Part shown: positions 8,387-19,034 of the stretch, one piece after another
How positions within the stretch are numbered: position 1 is the stretch's first letter
How the letters are laid out: every line of letters begins with the position of its first letter
Assembly: GCF_003205495.1 (NCBI RefSeq)
Contig: NZ_QJRX01000006.1
Coordinates: 289,158-353,157, forward strand
DNA from: Aquipseudomonas alcaligenes
Lineage (GTDB): Bacteria > Pseudomonadota > Gammaproteobacteria > Pseudomonadales > Pseudomonadaceae
Direction: 5' to 3'
Length of the DNA stretch: 64,000 bases
The notes under the pieces: generated by a model
What the model was told of the DNA's origin: nothing
The model's database searches: none
What the model saw: only the letters and a program-made list of their open reading frames with translations
Program-made: the position numbers and the translations under genes

Positions 8387-9760
8387 TCAGAGTAGCCGTA
8401 CCTTCACCGCACGCCCCTTGATCTTGCCGCTGGCCAGGCGCTGCAGGGCCTGCTTGGCAACGCTGCGGTCGACGGCGACGAAGGCCTGGTAGTCGAAGAT
8501 GGCGATCTTGCCGACCTTGTCCCCCGGGATGCCGGCCTCGCCGGTCAGGGCGCCGAGGATGTCACCGGGTCGCAGCTTGTCCTTGCGTCCGGCGGCGATG
8601 CACAGGCTGTGCATCGGCGGCAGCAGCGCCTCGCCTTTGTCCTTCAGCTCGCCCAGGAGCTGCCAGGTCAGCGGGCTACCTTGCAGCTCCTCGATGGCCT
8701 GGGCACGGCCGGCCTCGCTCGGTGCCACCAGCGACAGCGCCAGACCCTTGGCTCCGGCGCGGCCGCTGCGGCCGATACGGTGGATGTGCACCTGCGGGTC
8801 GCGGGCCAGCTCGACGTTGATCACCAGCTCCAGGCCGGCGATGTCGAGGCCGCGGGCAGCCACGTCGGTGGCCACCAGCACACTCAGGCTGCGGTTGGCG
8901 AACAGCGCCAGCACCTGGTCGCGGTCACGTTGCTCCAGGTCGCCATGCAGGGCGGCGGCGGAAATCTTCTCGGCTTCCAGGCTGGCGGCCAGCTCGTCGC
9001 ACTGCTGGCGGGTAGCGCAGAAGGCCACCGCCGGCTGCTTGCGGAAGTGCCGCAGCAGGCGCAGCACGGCTTCTACCCGCTGCTTGCCGTCGATCTCGTA
9101 GAAGCGCTGCTCGATCTGCCCGTCATCATGCAGTGCTTCCACTTCCACCCGAGCCGGATCGCGCTGGAAGCGCGCGGCCAGCTGCTCGATGCCGGCCGGA
9201 TAGGTGGCGGAGAACAGCAGGGTCTGACGTCGCGCGGGGGTCTGCTCGATGACCTCGGCGATGCTGTCGAAGAAGCCCATGTCGAGCATGCGGTCGGCCT
9301 CGTCCAGCACCAGGGTGGACAGGCCGTCGAGCTTCAGGGTGCCCTTGCGCAGGTGTTCCTGGATGCGTCCCGGGGTACCGACTATGACGTGGGCGCCGTG
9401 CTCCAGCGAGCCGATCTGCGGACCGAAGGGCACCCCGCCGCACAGGGTCAGCACCTTGATATTGTCGGCGGCGCGCGCCAGGCGCCGTATTTCCTTGGCC
9501 ACCTGGTCGGCCAGCTCGCGGGTCGGACACAGTACCAGCGCCTGACAGCCGAAGAAGCGTGGATTGAGCGGATGCAGCAGGCCGATGCCGAAAGCCGCGG
9601 TCTTGCCGCTGCCGGTCTTGGCCTGAGCGATCAGGTCGCGACCCTGGAGGATCAGCGGCAGGCTGGCGGCCTGGATCGGCGTCATCTCGGCGTAACCGAG
9701 GGCGGCAAGGTTGTCGCGCATGGCGGCGGACAGGGGCAGGGTGGCGAAGGCGCTGGTCAC
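8387..9760 (-). CDS. dbpA: ATP-dependent RNA helicase DbpA
   Basis: DEAD-box RNA helicase of 457 aa, acting in 50S ribosome assembly on 23S rRNA. Visible motifs are the Q-motif region (MTPIQ near residue 28), Walker A AKTGSGKT (47-54), DEAD (153-156), SAT, ARGLD and HRIGRSGR. The C-terminal 75 residues, with GKIAIFDYQAFVAV, form the DbpA-type RNA-binding domain that recognises hairpin 92 of 23S rRNA. The start is a GTG at 9760. It is a single gene converging with the solute-binding protein gene. Confidence 0.93.
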   Translation of the reverse strand: MTSAFATLPLSAAMRDNLAALGYAEMTPIQAASLPLILQGRDLIAQAKTGSGKTAAFGIGLLHPLNPRFFGCQALVLCPTRELADQVAKEIRRLARAADNIKVLTLCGGVPFGPQIGSLEHGAHVIVGTPGRIQEHLRKGTLKLDGLSTLVLDEADRMLDMGFFDSIAEVIEQTPARRQTLLFSATYPAGIEQLAARFQRDPARVEVEALHDDGQIEQRFYEIDGKQRVEAVLRLLRHFRKQPAVAFCATRQQCDELAASLEAEKISAAALHGDLEQRDRDQVLALFANRSLSVLVATDVAARGLDIAGLELVINVELARDPQVHIHRIGRSGRAGAKGLALSLVAPSEAGRAQAIEELQGSPLTWQLLGELKDKGEALLPPMHSLCIAAGRKDKLRPGDILGALTGEAGIPGDKVGKIAIFDYQAFVAVDRSVAKQALQRLASGKIKGRAVKVRLL

Positions 9761-9867
9761 GGGGCGAACCTGATGAGGGGAAGGCGCGCATTGTAGCAGG
9801 CGGAGATAAGGCCCCGATCCTGGCGCAGACTGGCTACGCTGAGGGGGTATTTACGACGGGGGTTGCG

Positions 9868-10899
9868 ATGCGCATAGGCAAGGGGTGGCTGTTCGTCCTG
9901 GGGCTGTTTGCCCTGCCGGCTCAGGCCGATTGGTATCCGGTGGCGGTGCGTGCCGATGGCGAGTTGCGCCAGTACATGCCGCTGGAGCGCGCCAGCCGGC
10001 CTTGGAGAGTCTGTGCCCTTTTACCGCATGGCAAGGACCGCTACTGGTGGGGGGTGGCCTGGGGGCTGGATGGCGAGGCGGCGCGGCTTGGTGTGCGCCT
10101 GGGCATCTATGAGGCTGGAGGCTACGAGAATGCCGGAGTGCAGGTGCACCAGCTGCACAACTGTCGAGGTGCCGAGGCCGACGCTTATGTGATCGCGGCG
10201 ATCAACACGCGCGAGCTATGCCCGGAGATATCCCGCCTCATGGCCGAGGGTAGGCCGGTGATCGATCTGGTCAACGGTCTGGAATGCCAGGGACTCACTG
10301 CGCACTCGCGGGTGGATTTCGCCGACATGGCGCGAGCGGCGCTCGGCTATATCGAGCGACTGCGCCCGGAAGGGAGCTATCGCATTGGCTGGCTGCCCGG
10401 GCCGCAAGGGGCCGGCTGGGTGGAGGGGCTGGAAGCGGGGCTGCGTCAGGGGGTCGATGCACGGCGAGTGGAAGTGCGCCACGGCGGCTATGGGCCGGTC
10501 GATCGCAATAGTCAGGCCCGGCTGGTCCGCCAGCTGTTGGGCGAGGCGCAGGATCTCGACTTCATCCTGGCCAACGCCGAGGCGGCGGGATTTGCCGCGC
10601 AGCTGGTACAGGGGCGGGGTGACGAGTCACGGCCGTTGGTGCTGGGTACCTATACCACGGAGCGCATTGTCGAGCAGATTCGCGATGGCTTCATTCTGGC
10701 CGCGCCGAGTGACTCGCCCGTGCTGCAGGCGCGCATCGCCATGGACCTGGCGGTGCGCGCGCTGGAGGGGGAGCCACACCCGCGCGAGATCGGGCCGCTG
10801 ATCGAGATGCTCGATCGCGAGAGTCTGCCGCGCTTCGATATCAGCCGCCTGATGCCGCCCGAAGGGCACTGGATGATCCGCCGGGAGTTGCCCGACTGA
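9868..10899 (+). CDS. torT: TorT-like periplasmic binding protein
   Basis: Periplasmic protein of 343 aa with a signal peptide (cleavage near ALPAQA-D). The N-terminus DWYPVAVRADGELRQY and the type-1 periplasmic binding fold that follows (YWWGVAWGLDGEAARLGV, residues about 61-78; later EAAGFAAQLV) match TorT. In enteric bacteria TorT partners the TorS sensor kinase in detecting trimethylamine N-oxide. No torS, torR or torA lies nearby, so its partner must be elsewhere or it has another role. It converges on mrcA, six bases away. Confidence 0.72.
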   Translation: MRIGKGWLFVLGLFALPAQADWYPVAVRADGELRQYMPLERASRPWRVCALLPHGKDRYWWGVAWGLDGEAARLGVRLGIYEAGGYENAGVQVHQLHNCRGAEADAYVIAAINTRELCPEISRLMAEGRPVIDLVNGLECQGLTAHSRVDFADMARAALGYIERLRPEGSYRIGWLPGPQGAGWVEGLEAGLRQGVDARRVEVRHGGYGPVDRNSQARLVRQLLGEAQDLDFILANAEAAGFAAQLVQGRGDESRPLVLGTYTTERIVEQIRDGFILAAPSDSPVLQARIAMDLAVRALEGEPHPREIGPLIEMLDRESLPRFDISRLMPPEGHWMIRRELPD

Positions 10900-10905
10900 G
10901 CATGT

Positions 10906-13320
10906 TCAGAACAGGTCGATCGGCGCGGCCTCGTCGGCCGGCAACGGGCTACCCGGGATCCCCAGGGTGGGGTCCAGTTCGCTCATTGGCGGGGGCGAAT
11001 CTTCGCTCTTGAACAGCTCGAAGTAGGCATCGGGCGAGCCTGGTGAGGCGGCGCGGCCGCTGACCGGGTCGATGCGCAGGCTGAGCAGGCCGGCCGGCTC
11101 GGGCGGCAGATGCTCGGGCTTGTCCTTCAGCGCTGCACTCATGTAGTTCATCCAGATCGGCAGGGCCACGGTGCCGCCATACTCGTGACGACCCAGGCTC
11201 TCCGGTTGGTCGAAGCCGACCCAGACAGTGGTCATGTAGTCGGCGTTGTAGCCGGAGAACCAGCTGTCCTTGGACTCGTTGGTGGTGCCGGTCTTGCCAG
11301 CCAGATCGCCTCGGCCCATGGCCAGCGCCCGGCGGCCGGTACCGCGCTTGATCACGTCCTGCAGCATGCTGGTCATGATATAGGCGGTGCGCTCATCGAT
11401 GATCTGCTTGGCCAGTACCGGGCTCTGTACTTCGGCATTGGGTTCTTCGAGCAGCAGCGAGGCATTCTGCTCTTCAACCAGCTGCGCACTCTGCGGGGTG
11501 CGTGGCGGGTTGGCGGTGAACAACGGCTTGCCATCGCGGCTGTCGATGCGCTCGATCAGGTAGGGCTCGATCTTGTGCCCGCCATTGGCGAAGGCGCTCC
11601 AGCCACCGGCGATCTCCAGCGGTGTCAGGCCCGCGGTGCCGAGCGCCAGCGACAGGTTGCGTGGCAGCTCCTGACGGTTGAAGCCGAAGGCACTGATGTA
11701 GTCGAGGGTGTAATCAATGCCGATGGTCTGCAGCAGGCGGATCGACACCAGGTTGCGCGACTTGTACAGGGCCTCGCGTAAACGGATCGGGCCGAGGAAG
11801 GTGTTGTTGTCATTCTTCGGTCGCCAGGCTTCCTCCATGCCGGCCTCCTGGAACACGATGGGGGCATCGTTGACCAGGCTGGCGGCGGTGAAGCCGCTAT
11901 CCAGTGCTGCACTGTAGATGAAGGGCTTGAAGCTGGAGCCGGGCTGGCGCTTGGCCTGGGCCGCGCGGTTGTAGTTGCTCTGCTCGAAGGAGAAGCCGCC
12001 GACCAGGGCGCGAATGGCGCCGTTCTGTGGGTCCAGGGAGACCAGGGCGCTCTGCGCCGCAGGAATCTGGCGCAGCAGCAGGGCCTGGTTCTCGGCGTCC
12101 GGCTCGACGCGAACCAGATCGCCGATCTGCACCACGTCGGCCGGCTGCTGCGGGCGTGGGCCGAGGCTGTTGGTATTGAGGAAGGGACGCGCCCATTTCA
12201 TGCTGTCCCAGGCTACCGGCTGCTCCTCGCCGTTGCGCAGCAGCACCATGATGCCGCTTTTCTCGACCTGGGTGACGATGGCCGGCTGCAGCCCGCCGAT
12301 GGCCTTGTACTTGTTCAGCTCCTGCAGCCAGGCCTCACGGGTCAGGCCGGGCAGGCGGGTTTCCGGACCGCGGAAGCCGTGGCGCTGGTCGTAGGCGATA
12401 AGACCGTCATGCAGGGCGCGGTTGGCGGCCTCCTGCAGCGCTGCCGGCACCGTGGTGGTGACGCGGAAGCCCTCGGTATAGGCATCGCTGCCATAGCGCC
12501 CGACCATCTCGGCACGTGCCATCTCGGCGATATAGGGCGCGTTGAGCTCGACCGGCTGAACATGGTGGCGGGCATCGATCGGCTCGGCCATCGCGGCGTC
12601 GTAGCGTGCCTTGTCGATGGCGCCGAGCTTGAACATGCGGCCGAGAATCCAGTCGCGACGCTCCTTGCTGCGTTGCGGGTTGACCAGCGGGTTGTAGCGC
12701 GACGGCGCCTTGGGCAGGCCGGCGATCATCGCCAGCTGGCCGAGGCTCAGCTCGCGTATCGACTTGCCGTAGTACACCTGGGCGGCGGCCTCGATGCCGT
12801 AGGCGCGGTTACCGAGATAGATCTTGTTGACGTAGAGCTCGAGGATCTCGTCCTTGCTCAGCTCGCGTTCGATCTGCAGAGCGAGGAGGATTTCGTTGAT
12901 CTTGCGTGAGAAGCTGCGTTCGCTGGTGAGGAAGAAGTTCTTCGCCACCTGCATGGTGATGGTGCTGCCCCCGGTCTGGATATGGCCGCTGGCTAATAAC
13001 TGCGTAGCAGCGCGCATCAGGCTGGTGAAGTCGACGCCATAATGGTTGGCGAAGTTGTCGTCTTCGGCAGCTAGCAGGGCGCGAATGAAGTCCTGGGGGA
13101 TGTCCTCGAAGCGGATCGGCGAGCGGCGCATCTCGCCGAACTCGGAGATCAGCTTGCCATCGGTGCTGTAGACGCGCAGCGGGATTTGCAGCTGGATGCT
13201 GCGCAGCGATTCGACTGAAGGCAAGCCGGGACTAAGATAGAGAAAGGCTCCGCTGAAACTGAGCGCTAACCCACAAAAAACGGCGACACAGGACCACCAG
13301 AAAAACTTCAGCAAACGCAT
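10906..13320 (-). CDS. mrcA: Penicillin-binding protein 1A
   Basis: Bifunctional class A PBP (ponA in P. aeruginosa), 804 aa, polymerising and cross-linking peptidoglycan at the inner membrane. It has an N-terminal membrane anchor (residues about 6-30). The GT51 glycosyltransferase domain carries Glu86 in AAEDDNF. An OB-like insert follows, then a transpeptidase domain with the SxxK motif in PGSSFKPF and KTGT in AGKTGTTNES. I chose the ATG at 13320 because the protein then begins MRLLKFFWW as in P. aeruginosa; a TTG three bases upstream is possible. It is divergent from pilM, the conserved Pseudomonas arrangement. Confidence 0.94.
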   Translation of the reverse strand: MRLLKFFWWSCVAVFCGLALSFSGAFLYLSPGLPSVESLRSIQLQIPLRVYSTDGKLISEFGEMRRSPIRFEDIPQDFIRALLAAEDDNFANHYGVDFTSLMRAATQLLASGHIQTGGSTITMQVAKNFFLTSERSFSRKINEILLALQIERELSKDEILELYVNKIYLGNRAYGIEAAAQVYYGKSIRELSLGQLAMIAGLPKAPSRYNPLVNPQRSKERRDWILGRMFKLGAIDKARYDAAMAEPIDARHHVQPVELNAPYIAEMARAEMVGRYGSDAYTEGFRVTTTVPAALQEAANRALHDGLIAYDQRHGFRGPETRLPGLTREAWLQELNKYKAIGGLQPAIVTQVEKSGIMVLLRNGEEQPVAWDSMKWARPFLNTNSLGPRPQQPADVVQIGDLVRVEPDAENQALLLRQIPAAQSALVSLDPQNGAIRALVGGFSFEQSNYNRAAQAKRQPGSSFKPFIYSAALDSGFTAASLVNDAPIVFQEAGMEEAWRPKNDNNTFLGPIRLREALYKSRNLVSIRLLQTIGIDYTLDYISAFGFNRQELPRNLSLALGTAGLTPLEIAGGWSAFANGGHKIEPYLIERIDSRDGKPLFTANPPRTPQSAQLVEEQNASLLLEEPNAEVQSPVLAKQIIDERTAYIMTSMLQDVIKRGTGRRALAMGRGDLAGKTGTTNESKDSWFSGYNADYMTTVWVGFDQPESLGRHEYGGTVALPIWMNYMSAALKDKPEHLPPEPAGLLSLRIDPVSGRAASPGSPDAYFELFKSEDSPPPMSELDPTLGIPGSPLPADEAAPIDLF

Positions 13321-13392
13321 CAAGGTTCTTGGAATTCCAGATAAAAGAATGGGTTAAGTGTTGCGCGGTGCGAAAAGGGGAAAACTGTTCAC

Positions 13393-13422
13393 ATTATAAG
13401 CGGTTTTTTTGCAGGGGAGCCA
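13393..13422 (-). promoter_or_regulatory. Candidate sigma70 promoter for mrcA
   Basis: On the reverse strand a perfect TATAAT lies at 13398-13393, with a weak TGGCTC at 13422-13417 (18-base spacer), about 75 bases ahead of the mrcA start. The -10 match is perfect; the -35 is poor. Confidence 0.35.
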
Positions 13423-13423
13423 T

Positions 13424-13452
13424 TTGCGCTTCTGTCAAGACTGTTATTTAAT
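13424..13452 (+). promoter_or_regulatory. Candidate promoter for the pilMNOPQ operon
   Basis: TTGCGC at 13424-13429 and TTTAAT at 13447-13452 with a 17-base spacer, about 52 bases before the pilM GTG. Both hexamers are partial matches, so this is only a candidate. Confidence 0.3.
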
Positions 13453-13477
13453 GTGGAAAAACATAAATAGTCCGTAA

Positions 13478-14568
<1,091 letters not shown>

Positions 14569-14569
<1 letters not shown>

Positions 14570-15201
14570 TGGCGCGGATCAACTTATTACCCTGGCGTGA
14601 GCAACTGCGTGAAGAACGCAAGCAGCGCTTCGTAGTTGCCATGGGGGCCACCCTTGCCGTGGCTGGTGGTTTGGTGTTCCTCGCCGGGCAGTACTTCAAC
14701 TCGGCGATTGAGCAGCAAAATGCACGCAACGAATTCATCAAGAAAGAAATTGCGGTGCTCGATGCTCGGATCAAGGAGATCAAGGATCTTCGGGAGCGCC
14801 GTGAGCAGTTGCTGGAACGCATGAAGATCATCCAGGACCTGCAAGGCAATCGTCCGATCATCGGGCATATTTTCGACCAGCTAGTGCGGACTCTTCCGGA
14901 TGGCGTGTACTTCACCGATCTGACCCGCAAAGGTGATGTGATTTCCATCGTGGGCAGTGCGGAATCGAACAACCGAGTCTCCAGCCTGATGCGTAACCTG
15001 GATGCCTCCGAGTGGCTGAAATCGCCAAATCTCACCGAGGTCAAGGCTATTACCGCCGGTGCGATTGATCAGGCGAATGTTTTCAGATTGACCGTGAAGC
15101 AGACCCGACCTGGTGCAGAGGATGAAGAGCCCGAGGTGGGGAGTGGCAAGAAGCCGAGCAACTCCAAGGCTGCCAAAAACAAGTCGGGTAAGAAGTCATG
15201 A
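14569..15201 (+). CDS. pilN: Type IV pilus inner-membrane protein PilN
   Basis: Bitopic inner-membrane protein of 210 aa. The conserved N-terminal cytoplasmic motif ARINLLPWREQ (residues 2-12) binds PilM. A transmembrane helix follows at about 23-45, then a coiled-coil and a ferredoxin-like periplasmic domain that pairs with PilO. The C-terminal tail is Lys/Ser-rich. It overlaps pilO by four bases (ATGA). Confidence 0.95.
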
Positions 15202-15824
15202 GTTTCTCAGAAGCGCTTGAGTCATTACGGAAGATTGAGCTTTCCGAGCTTGATGTAAATAACCTCGGCTCCTGGCCGGCGGCGGTCAAGTTCATCACTT
15301 GCATATTGCTGTTGGTGGCTGGGCTGGGGCTGGGGTATTACTTCTATCTGCAGGACCTGCAGCTGCAATTACAGCAGCAACAGGCGCAGGAAGAGACACT
15401 GAAACAGGAGTTCTCCAACAAAGCTGCCCAGGCAGCCAACCTGGATGCCTACAAGGTCCAGATGAAGGAGATGGAGGAGTCCTTTGGCATGCTGTTGCGG
15501 CAGTTGCCCAGTGATACCGAGGTTCCGGGCCTGCTCGAAGACATTACGCGCACTGGTCTGGAGAGTGGTCTGGAGTTTGAAGAGATCAAGCTTCAGCCGG
15601 AAGTCGTGCAGCAGTTCTACATAGAGCTGCCTATTCAGGTTTCCGTCGTCGGGGCTTATCACGATCTGGCAACTTTCGTCAGTGCTGTGGCCAGTTTGCC
15701 GCGCATCGTGACCCTGCATGACTTCGAGATTAAGCAGTCCACGGGCGAAGAAAACTCTTCCAAACTGGCTATGAGCGTGGTAGCGAAGACCTATCGTTAC
15801 AATGATCAGGGGCTTAAGAAATGA
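15198..15824 (+). CDS. pilO: Type IV pilus inner-membrane protein PilO
   Basis: Partner of PilN in the alignment subcomplex, 208 aa. A single transmembrane helix lies at about residues 31-52. A Gln-rich coiled coil (about 53-100) and a ferredoxin-like periplasmic domain follow. The stop overlaps the pilP start by four bases. Confidence 0.94.
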   Translation: MSFSEALESLRKIELSELDVNNLGSWPAAVKFITCILLLVAGLGLGYYFYLQDLQLQLQQQQAQEETLKQEFSNKAAQAANLDAYKVQMKEMEESFGMLLRQLPSDTEVPGLLEDITRTGLESGLEFEEIKLQPEVVQQFYIELPIQVSVVGAYHDLATFVSAVASLPRIVTLHDFEIKQSTGEENSSKLAMSVVAKTYRYNDQGLKK

Positions 15825-16348
15825 TTTATGCCCGTACCATTGCTTTGCTGGTTGCCGCCGGCGCGCTGTCCGGCTGTATGGGCCAGGGCGACTATTCGGA
15901 TCTCCGTCAGTACATGGACGAAGTGCGTGCTCGTCCCAAGGGCTCTATCGAGCCGCTGCCGAAATTCCAGCCCTATGAGCCCTTCACCTATAGCGCCGCA
16001 TCATTGCGGAGTCCTTTCCAGCCGCCAGTCAAAGTTGAGTTGGCGAGCCAGCAAAAGGGCTCCAAGGACGTCAAGCCTGATGAGACCCGGGTCAAGCAGT
16101 TCCTGGAAGGCTTCAATATCGAGATATTCGAAATGGTCGGTACTCTCGAGAACGAGGCGGGGGTGTTTGGCCTGGTTCGCGGAGCGGGGGGGGTTCACCG
16201 CGTCAAGGCCGGCGACTATCTGGGGCGGAATCACGGACGGATCGTGTCCGTGGATGAAGCCAAAATCGATGTAATAGAGATAGTGCCGGACGGCGAGGGC
16301 GGTTGGCTTGAACGGCCGCGCAGCATCACCCTCAAGAGTCGCTCTTAA
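15821..16348 (+). CDS. pilP: Type IV pilus lipoprotein PilP
   Basis: Inner-membrane lipoprotein of 175 aa connecting PilNO to the secretin PilQ. The signal peptide ends in the lipobox LSGC (Cys at residue 19). A disordered linker follows, then a beta-sandwich C-terminal domain (about 90-165, GLVRGAGGVHRVKAGDYLG) that binds the N0 domain of PilQ. Confidence 0.94.
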   Translation: MIYARTIALLVAAGALSGCMGQGDYSDLRQYMDEVRARPKGSIEPLPKFQPYEPFTYSAASLRSPFQPPVKVELASQQKGSKDVKPDETRVKQFLEGFNIEIFEMVGTLENEAGVFGLVRGAGGVHRVKAGDYLGRNHGRIVSVDEAKIDVIEIVPDGEGGWLERPRSITLKSRS

Positions 16349-16401
16349 TGGCGGGGTCGATTATGAAAAACAACTACAGATCTGCTGGACGGAATTTCTC
16401 C

Positions 16402-18462
16402 ATGAATAGGGCACTTTCTTGCTTGGGCGTATCCTTTTTCCTGGCGGGCTTTGCGCCGAGCCTGCTGGCGGCAAACCTGCAAGGTTTGGACGTTGCTGCT
16501 CTGCCCGGTGACAAGATTGAGTTGAAATTGAGTTTCGACGAGCCGGTCCCGGCTCCGCGTGGCTACACCATCGAGCAGCCTGCGCGTATCGCCCTGGACA
16601 TGCCCGGGGTCTCCAGCAAACTGGGGGAGAAGAATCGTGAACTGGGCGTTGGCAACGCCAGAAGCGTGACCGTGGTGGAGGCGCAGAATCGTACCCGTCT
16701 GATCATCAACCTCTCAACCCTGGTGCCCTACAGCACTCGCAGCGAGGGCAGCAACGTCTTCGTGGTGGTCGGTGCTTCCTCGGCTTCTCAGGCAGCGTCT
16801 GCGAGCGCCGCGCCTGCCCCCGTTGCCAAGCCGCTTGTCCAGATGCCAGCTGGTCGCGCGATTCGTGCCATAGACTTCCAGCGTGGCGAGGCGGGTGAGG
16901 GTAATGTGGTGATCGAACTTTCCGATCCCAGCGTCAATCCTGACATTCAGGAGCAAGGGGGGAAAATTCGTCTCGAGTTCCTGAAGACGCAGCTGCCCGA
17001 GGCCCTGCGCGCGCGCCTTGATGTCAAGGACTTCGCCACTCCCGTGCAGTTTGTCACCGCCGCTTCCCAGGGGGATCGGGTCAGCATCAGTATCGAGCCG
17101 ACCGGCCTGTATGATTATCTGGCGTTTCAGACGGACAACAAGCTGACGGTGAGCATCAAGCCGCTCAGTGCCGATGATGTCGAGAAACGCAAGGCCGAGC
17201 GTTTCGCCTACACCGGGGAAAAGCTTTCCCTGAACTTCCAGGACATCGATGTGCGCTCGGTGCTGCAGTTGATCGCCGACTTCACCGACCTGAACCTGGT
17301 GGCCAGTGACACGGTGCAGGGCAATATCACCCTGCGCCTGCAGAATGTGCCCTGGGATCAGGCCCTGGACCTGGTCCTGAAAACTCGTGGCCTGGACAAG
17401 CGTCAAGTCGGTAATGTGCTGCTGATCGCCCCGGCGGACGAGATTGCTGCGCGTGAACGGCAGGAGCTCGAGGCTCGCCAACAGCTGGCGGAGTTAGCGC
17501 CCCTGCGTCGCGAGGTGGTGCAGCTCAACTATGCCAAGGCATCCGATATTGCCAAACTGTTCGAGGATGCCTCGGAAGAAGGCAGCATGGACAAGGACAT
17601 GCGCGGCAAGATCATTTACGACGATCGTACCAATAGCCTGATCGCCTATCTGACCCAGGATCGATTGGACGAGCTACGCCGCATCGTGACCCAGCTCGAT
17701 ATTCCGGTTCGTCAAGTGATGGTCGAGGCGCGGATAGTCGAGGCGAATGTCGACTTCGACAAGGAGCTGGGTGTCGAGTGGCGCGGCGTCGGTCTGGGTG
17801 ATAACAACTGGGTCGTTGGCGGTACCAACAGTGTCGAGAAGGACACTGATCCTCTGGAGTTCCAGGGTGGGACCTTCGTGGACATGGCGGCTGCCGGTCG
17901 TACCTCAGGTTTGAACCTGGGCTTCATCACTGACAATACGCTGCTGGACCTCGAATTGTCGGCCATGGAAAAGACCGGTAATGGCGAGATCATCTCTCAG
18001 CCTAAGGTTGTCACTTCCGATAAGGAAACTGCAAAGATCCTGAAGGGCACCAAGATTCCTTATCAGGAAGCATCCTCCAGCGGTGCAACTTCTATTGTAT
18101 TTGCCGAGGCAAATCTTTCCCTTGAGGTTACTCCGCAAATTACGCCGGATAATCGAGTGATTATGGAAGTTAAAGTTAATAAGGATGCTGCTGACTTTGC
18201 TAACCAGGTAGATGGCACACCGTCCATCCAGACCAACGAGGTCAATGCCAAGGTTCTGGTCAGCGATGGCGAAACCATCGTGATTGGCGGCATCTTCAGC
18301 AACACCCAGTCGAAGGCTGTGGACAAGGTTCCGCTCCTGGGTGACATCCCCTACATCGGGCGTCTGTTCCGTCGTGACGTGGTACAGGACTCGAAAGCGG
18401 AGCTGCTGGTCTTCCTGACACCGCGGATCATGAACAATCAGGCCATCGCGGTAAGCAACTGA
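16402..18462 (+). CDS. pilQ: Type IV pilus secretin PilQ
   Basis: Outer-membrane secretin pore for the type IV pilus. The protein is 686 aa from the ATG at 16402. I prefer that start because it gives a normal 24-residue signal peptide ending SLLAA, aligned to P. aeruginosa PilQ. ATGs at 16348 (overlapping the pilP stop) and 16363 would add 18 or 13 residues. Two AMIN domains come first, then STN/N0, N1 and the secretin domain with [15 protein letters not shown] near the C-terminus. A short AT-rich patch at about 18060-18200 lies within the secretin domain. Confidence 0.94.
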   Translation: MNRALSCLGVSFFLAGFAPSLLAANLQGLDVAALPGDKIELKLSFDEPVPAPRGYTIEQPARIALDMPGVSSKLGEKNRELGVGNARSVTVVEAQNRTRLIINLSTLVPYSTRSEGSNVFVVVGASSASQAASASAAPAPVAKPLVQMPAGRAIRAIDFQRGEAGEGNVVIELSDPSVNPDIQEQGGKIRLEFLKTQLPEALRARLDVKDFATPVQFVTAASQGDRVSISIEPTGLYDYLAFQTDNKLTVSIKPLSADDVEKRKAERFAYTGEKLSLNFQDIDVRSVLQLIADFTDLNLVASDTVQGNITLRLQNVPWDQALDLVLKTRGLDKRQVGNVLLIAPADEIAARERQELEARQQLAELAPLRREVVQLNYAKASDIAKLFEDASEEGSMDKDMRGKIIYDDRTNSLIAYLTQDRLDELRRIVTQLDIPVRQVMVEARIVEANVDFDKELGVEWRGVGLGDNNWVVGGTNSVEKDTDPLEFQGGTFVDMAAAGRTSGLNLGFITDNTLLDLELSAMEKTGNGEIISQPKVVTSDKETAKILKGTKIPYQEASSSGATSIVFAEANLSLEVTPQITPDNRVIMEVKVNKDAADFANQVDGTPSIQTNEVNAKVLVSDGETIVIGGIFSNTQSKAVDKVPLLGDIPYIGRLFRRDVVQDSKAELLVFLTPRIMNNQAIAVSN

Positions 18463-18466
18463 AACC

Positions 18467-18985
18467 GTGCAGAACGTTATCCTGGTTGGCCCGATGGGGG
18501 CCGGTAAGAGCACCATCGGGCGGCTGTTGGCGAAGGAATTGCGGCTGCAGTTCAAGGATTCGGACAAGGAGATCGAGCAGCGTACCGGTGCCGATATTCC
18601 CTGGATCTTCGATGTAGAAGGTGAGCAAGGCTTTCGTGAGCGTGAACAGGCCATGGTCGCCGAGCTTTGCGAGCTCGGCGGCGTGGTGATCGCCACCGGA
18701 GGTGGCGTGGTGTTGCGGGCAGAGAACCGCCAGGCATTGCGCTCAGGGGGGCGGGTGGTCTACTTGCATGCCTCTGTCGAGCAGCAGCTTGAGCGCACCT
18801 CGCGTGACCGTAACCGACCGCTGCTGCGCAATGCCGAGCCGGGAAAAGTCTTGCGCAACCTGATGGAGATCCGCGATCCGCTCTATCGTGAGATCGCCGA
18901 CGTGATCATCGAGACCGATGAGCGGCCGCCGCGCTTGGTCGTGCAGGAGATCGTCGAGCGTTTGAGCGCGCTACCTCCCCGTTAA
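18467..18985 (+). CDS. aroK: Shikimate kinase
   Basis: Phosphorylates shikimate at the 3-hydroxyl with ATP in chorismate synthesis. It has 172 aa, normal for the family. Walker A is GPMGAGKST (8-16); the shikimate-binding [11 protein letters not shown] follows, then the GGG-containing loop [13 protein letters not shown] and the lid RDRNRPLL. The start is GTG at 18467, four bases after the pilQ stop. The pilQ-aroK-aroB order is conserved in Pseudomonas. Confidence 0.96.
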   Translation: MQNVILVGPMGAGKSTIGRLLAKELRLQFKDSDKEIEQRTGADIPWIFDVEGEQGFREREQAMVAELCELGGVVIATGGGVVLRAENRQALRSGGRVVYLHASVEQQLERTSRDRNRPLLRNAEPGKVLRNLMEIRDPLYREIADVIIETDERPPRLVVQEIVERLSALPPR

Positions 18986-19034
18986 AGACGGCACCCAACT
19001 GCGCTATCCTATGCCCTTTCTATTCGGGGGCTTC

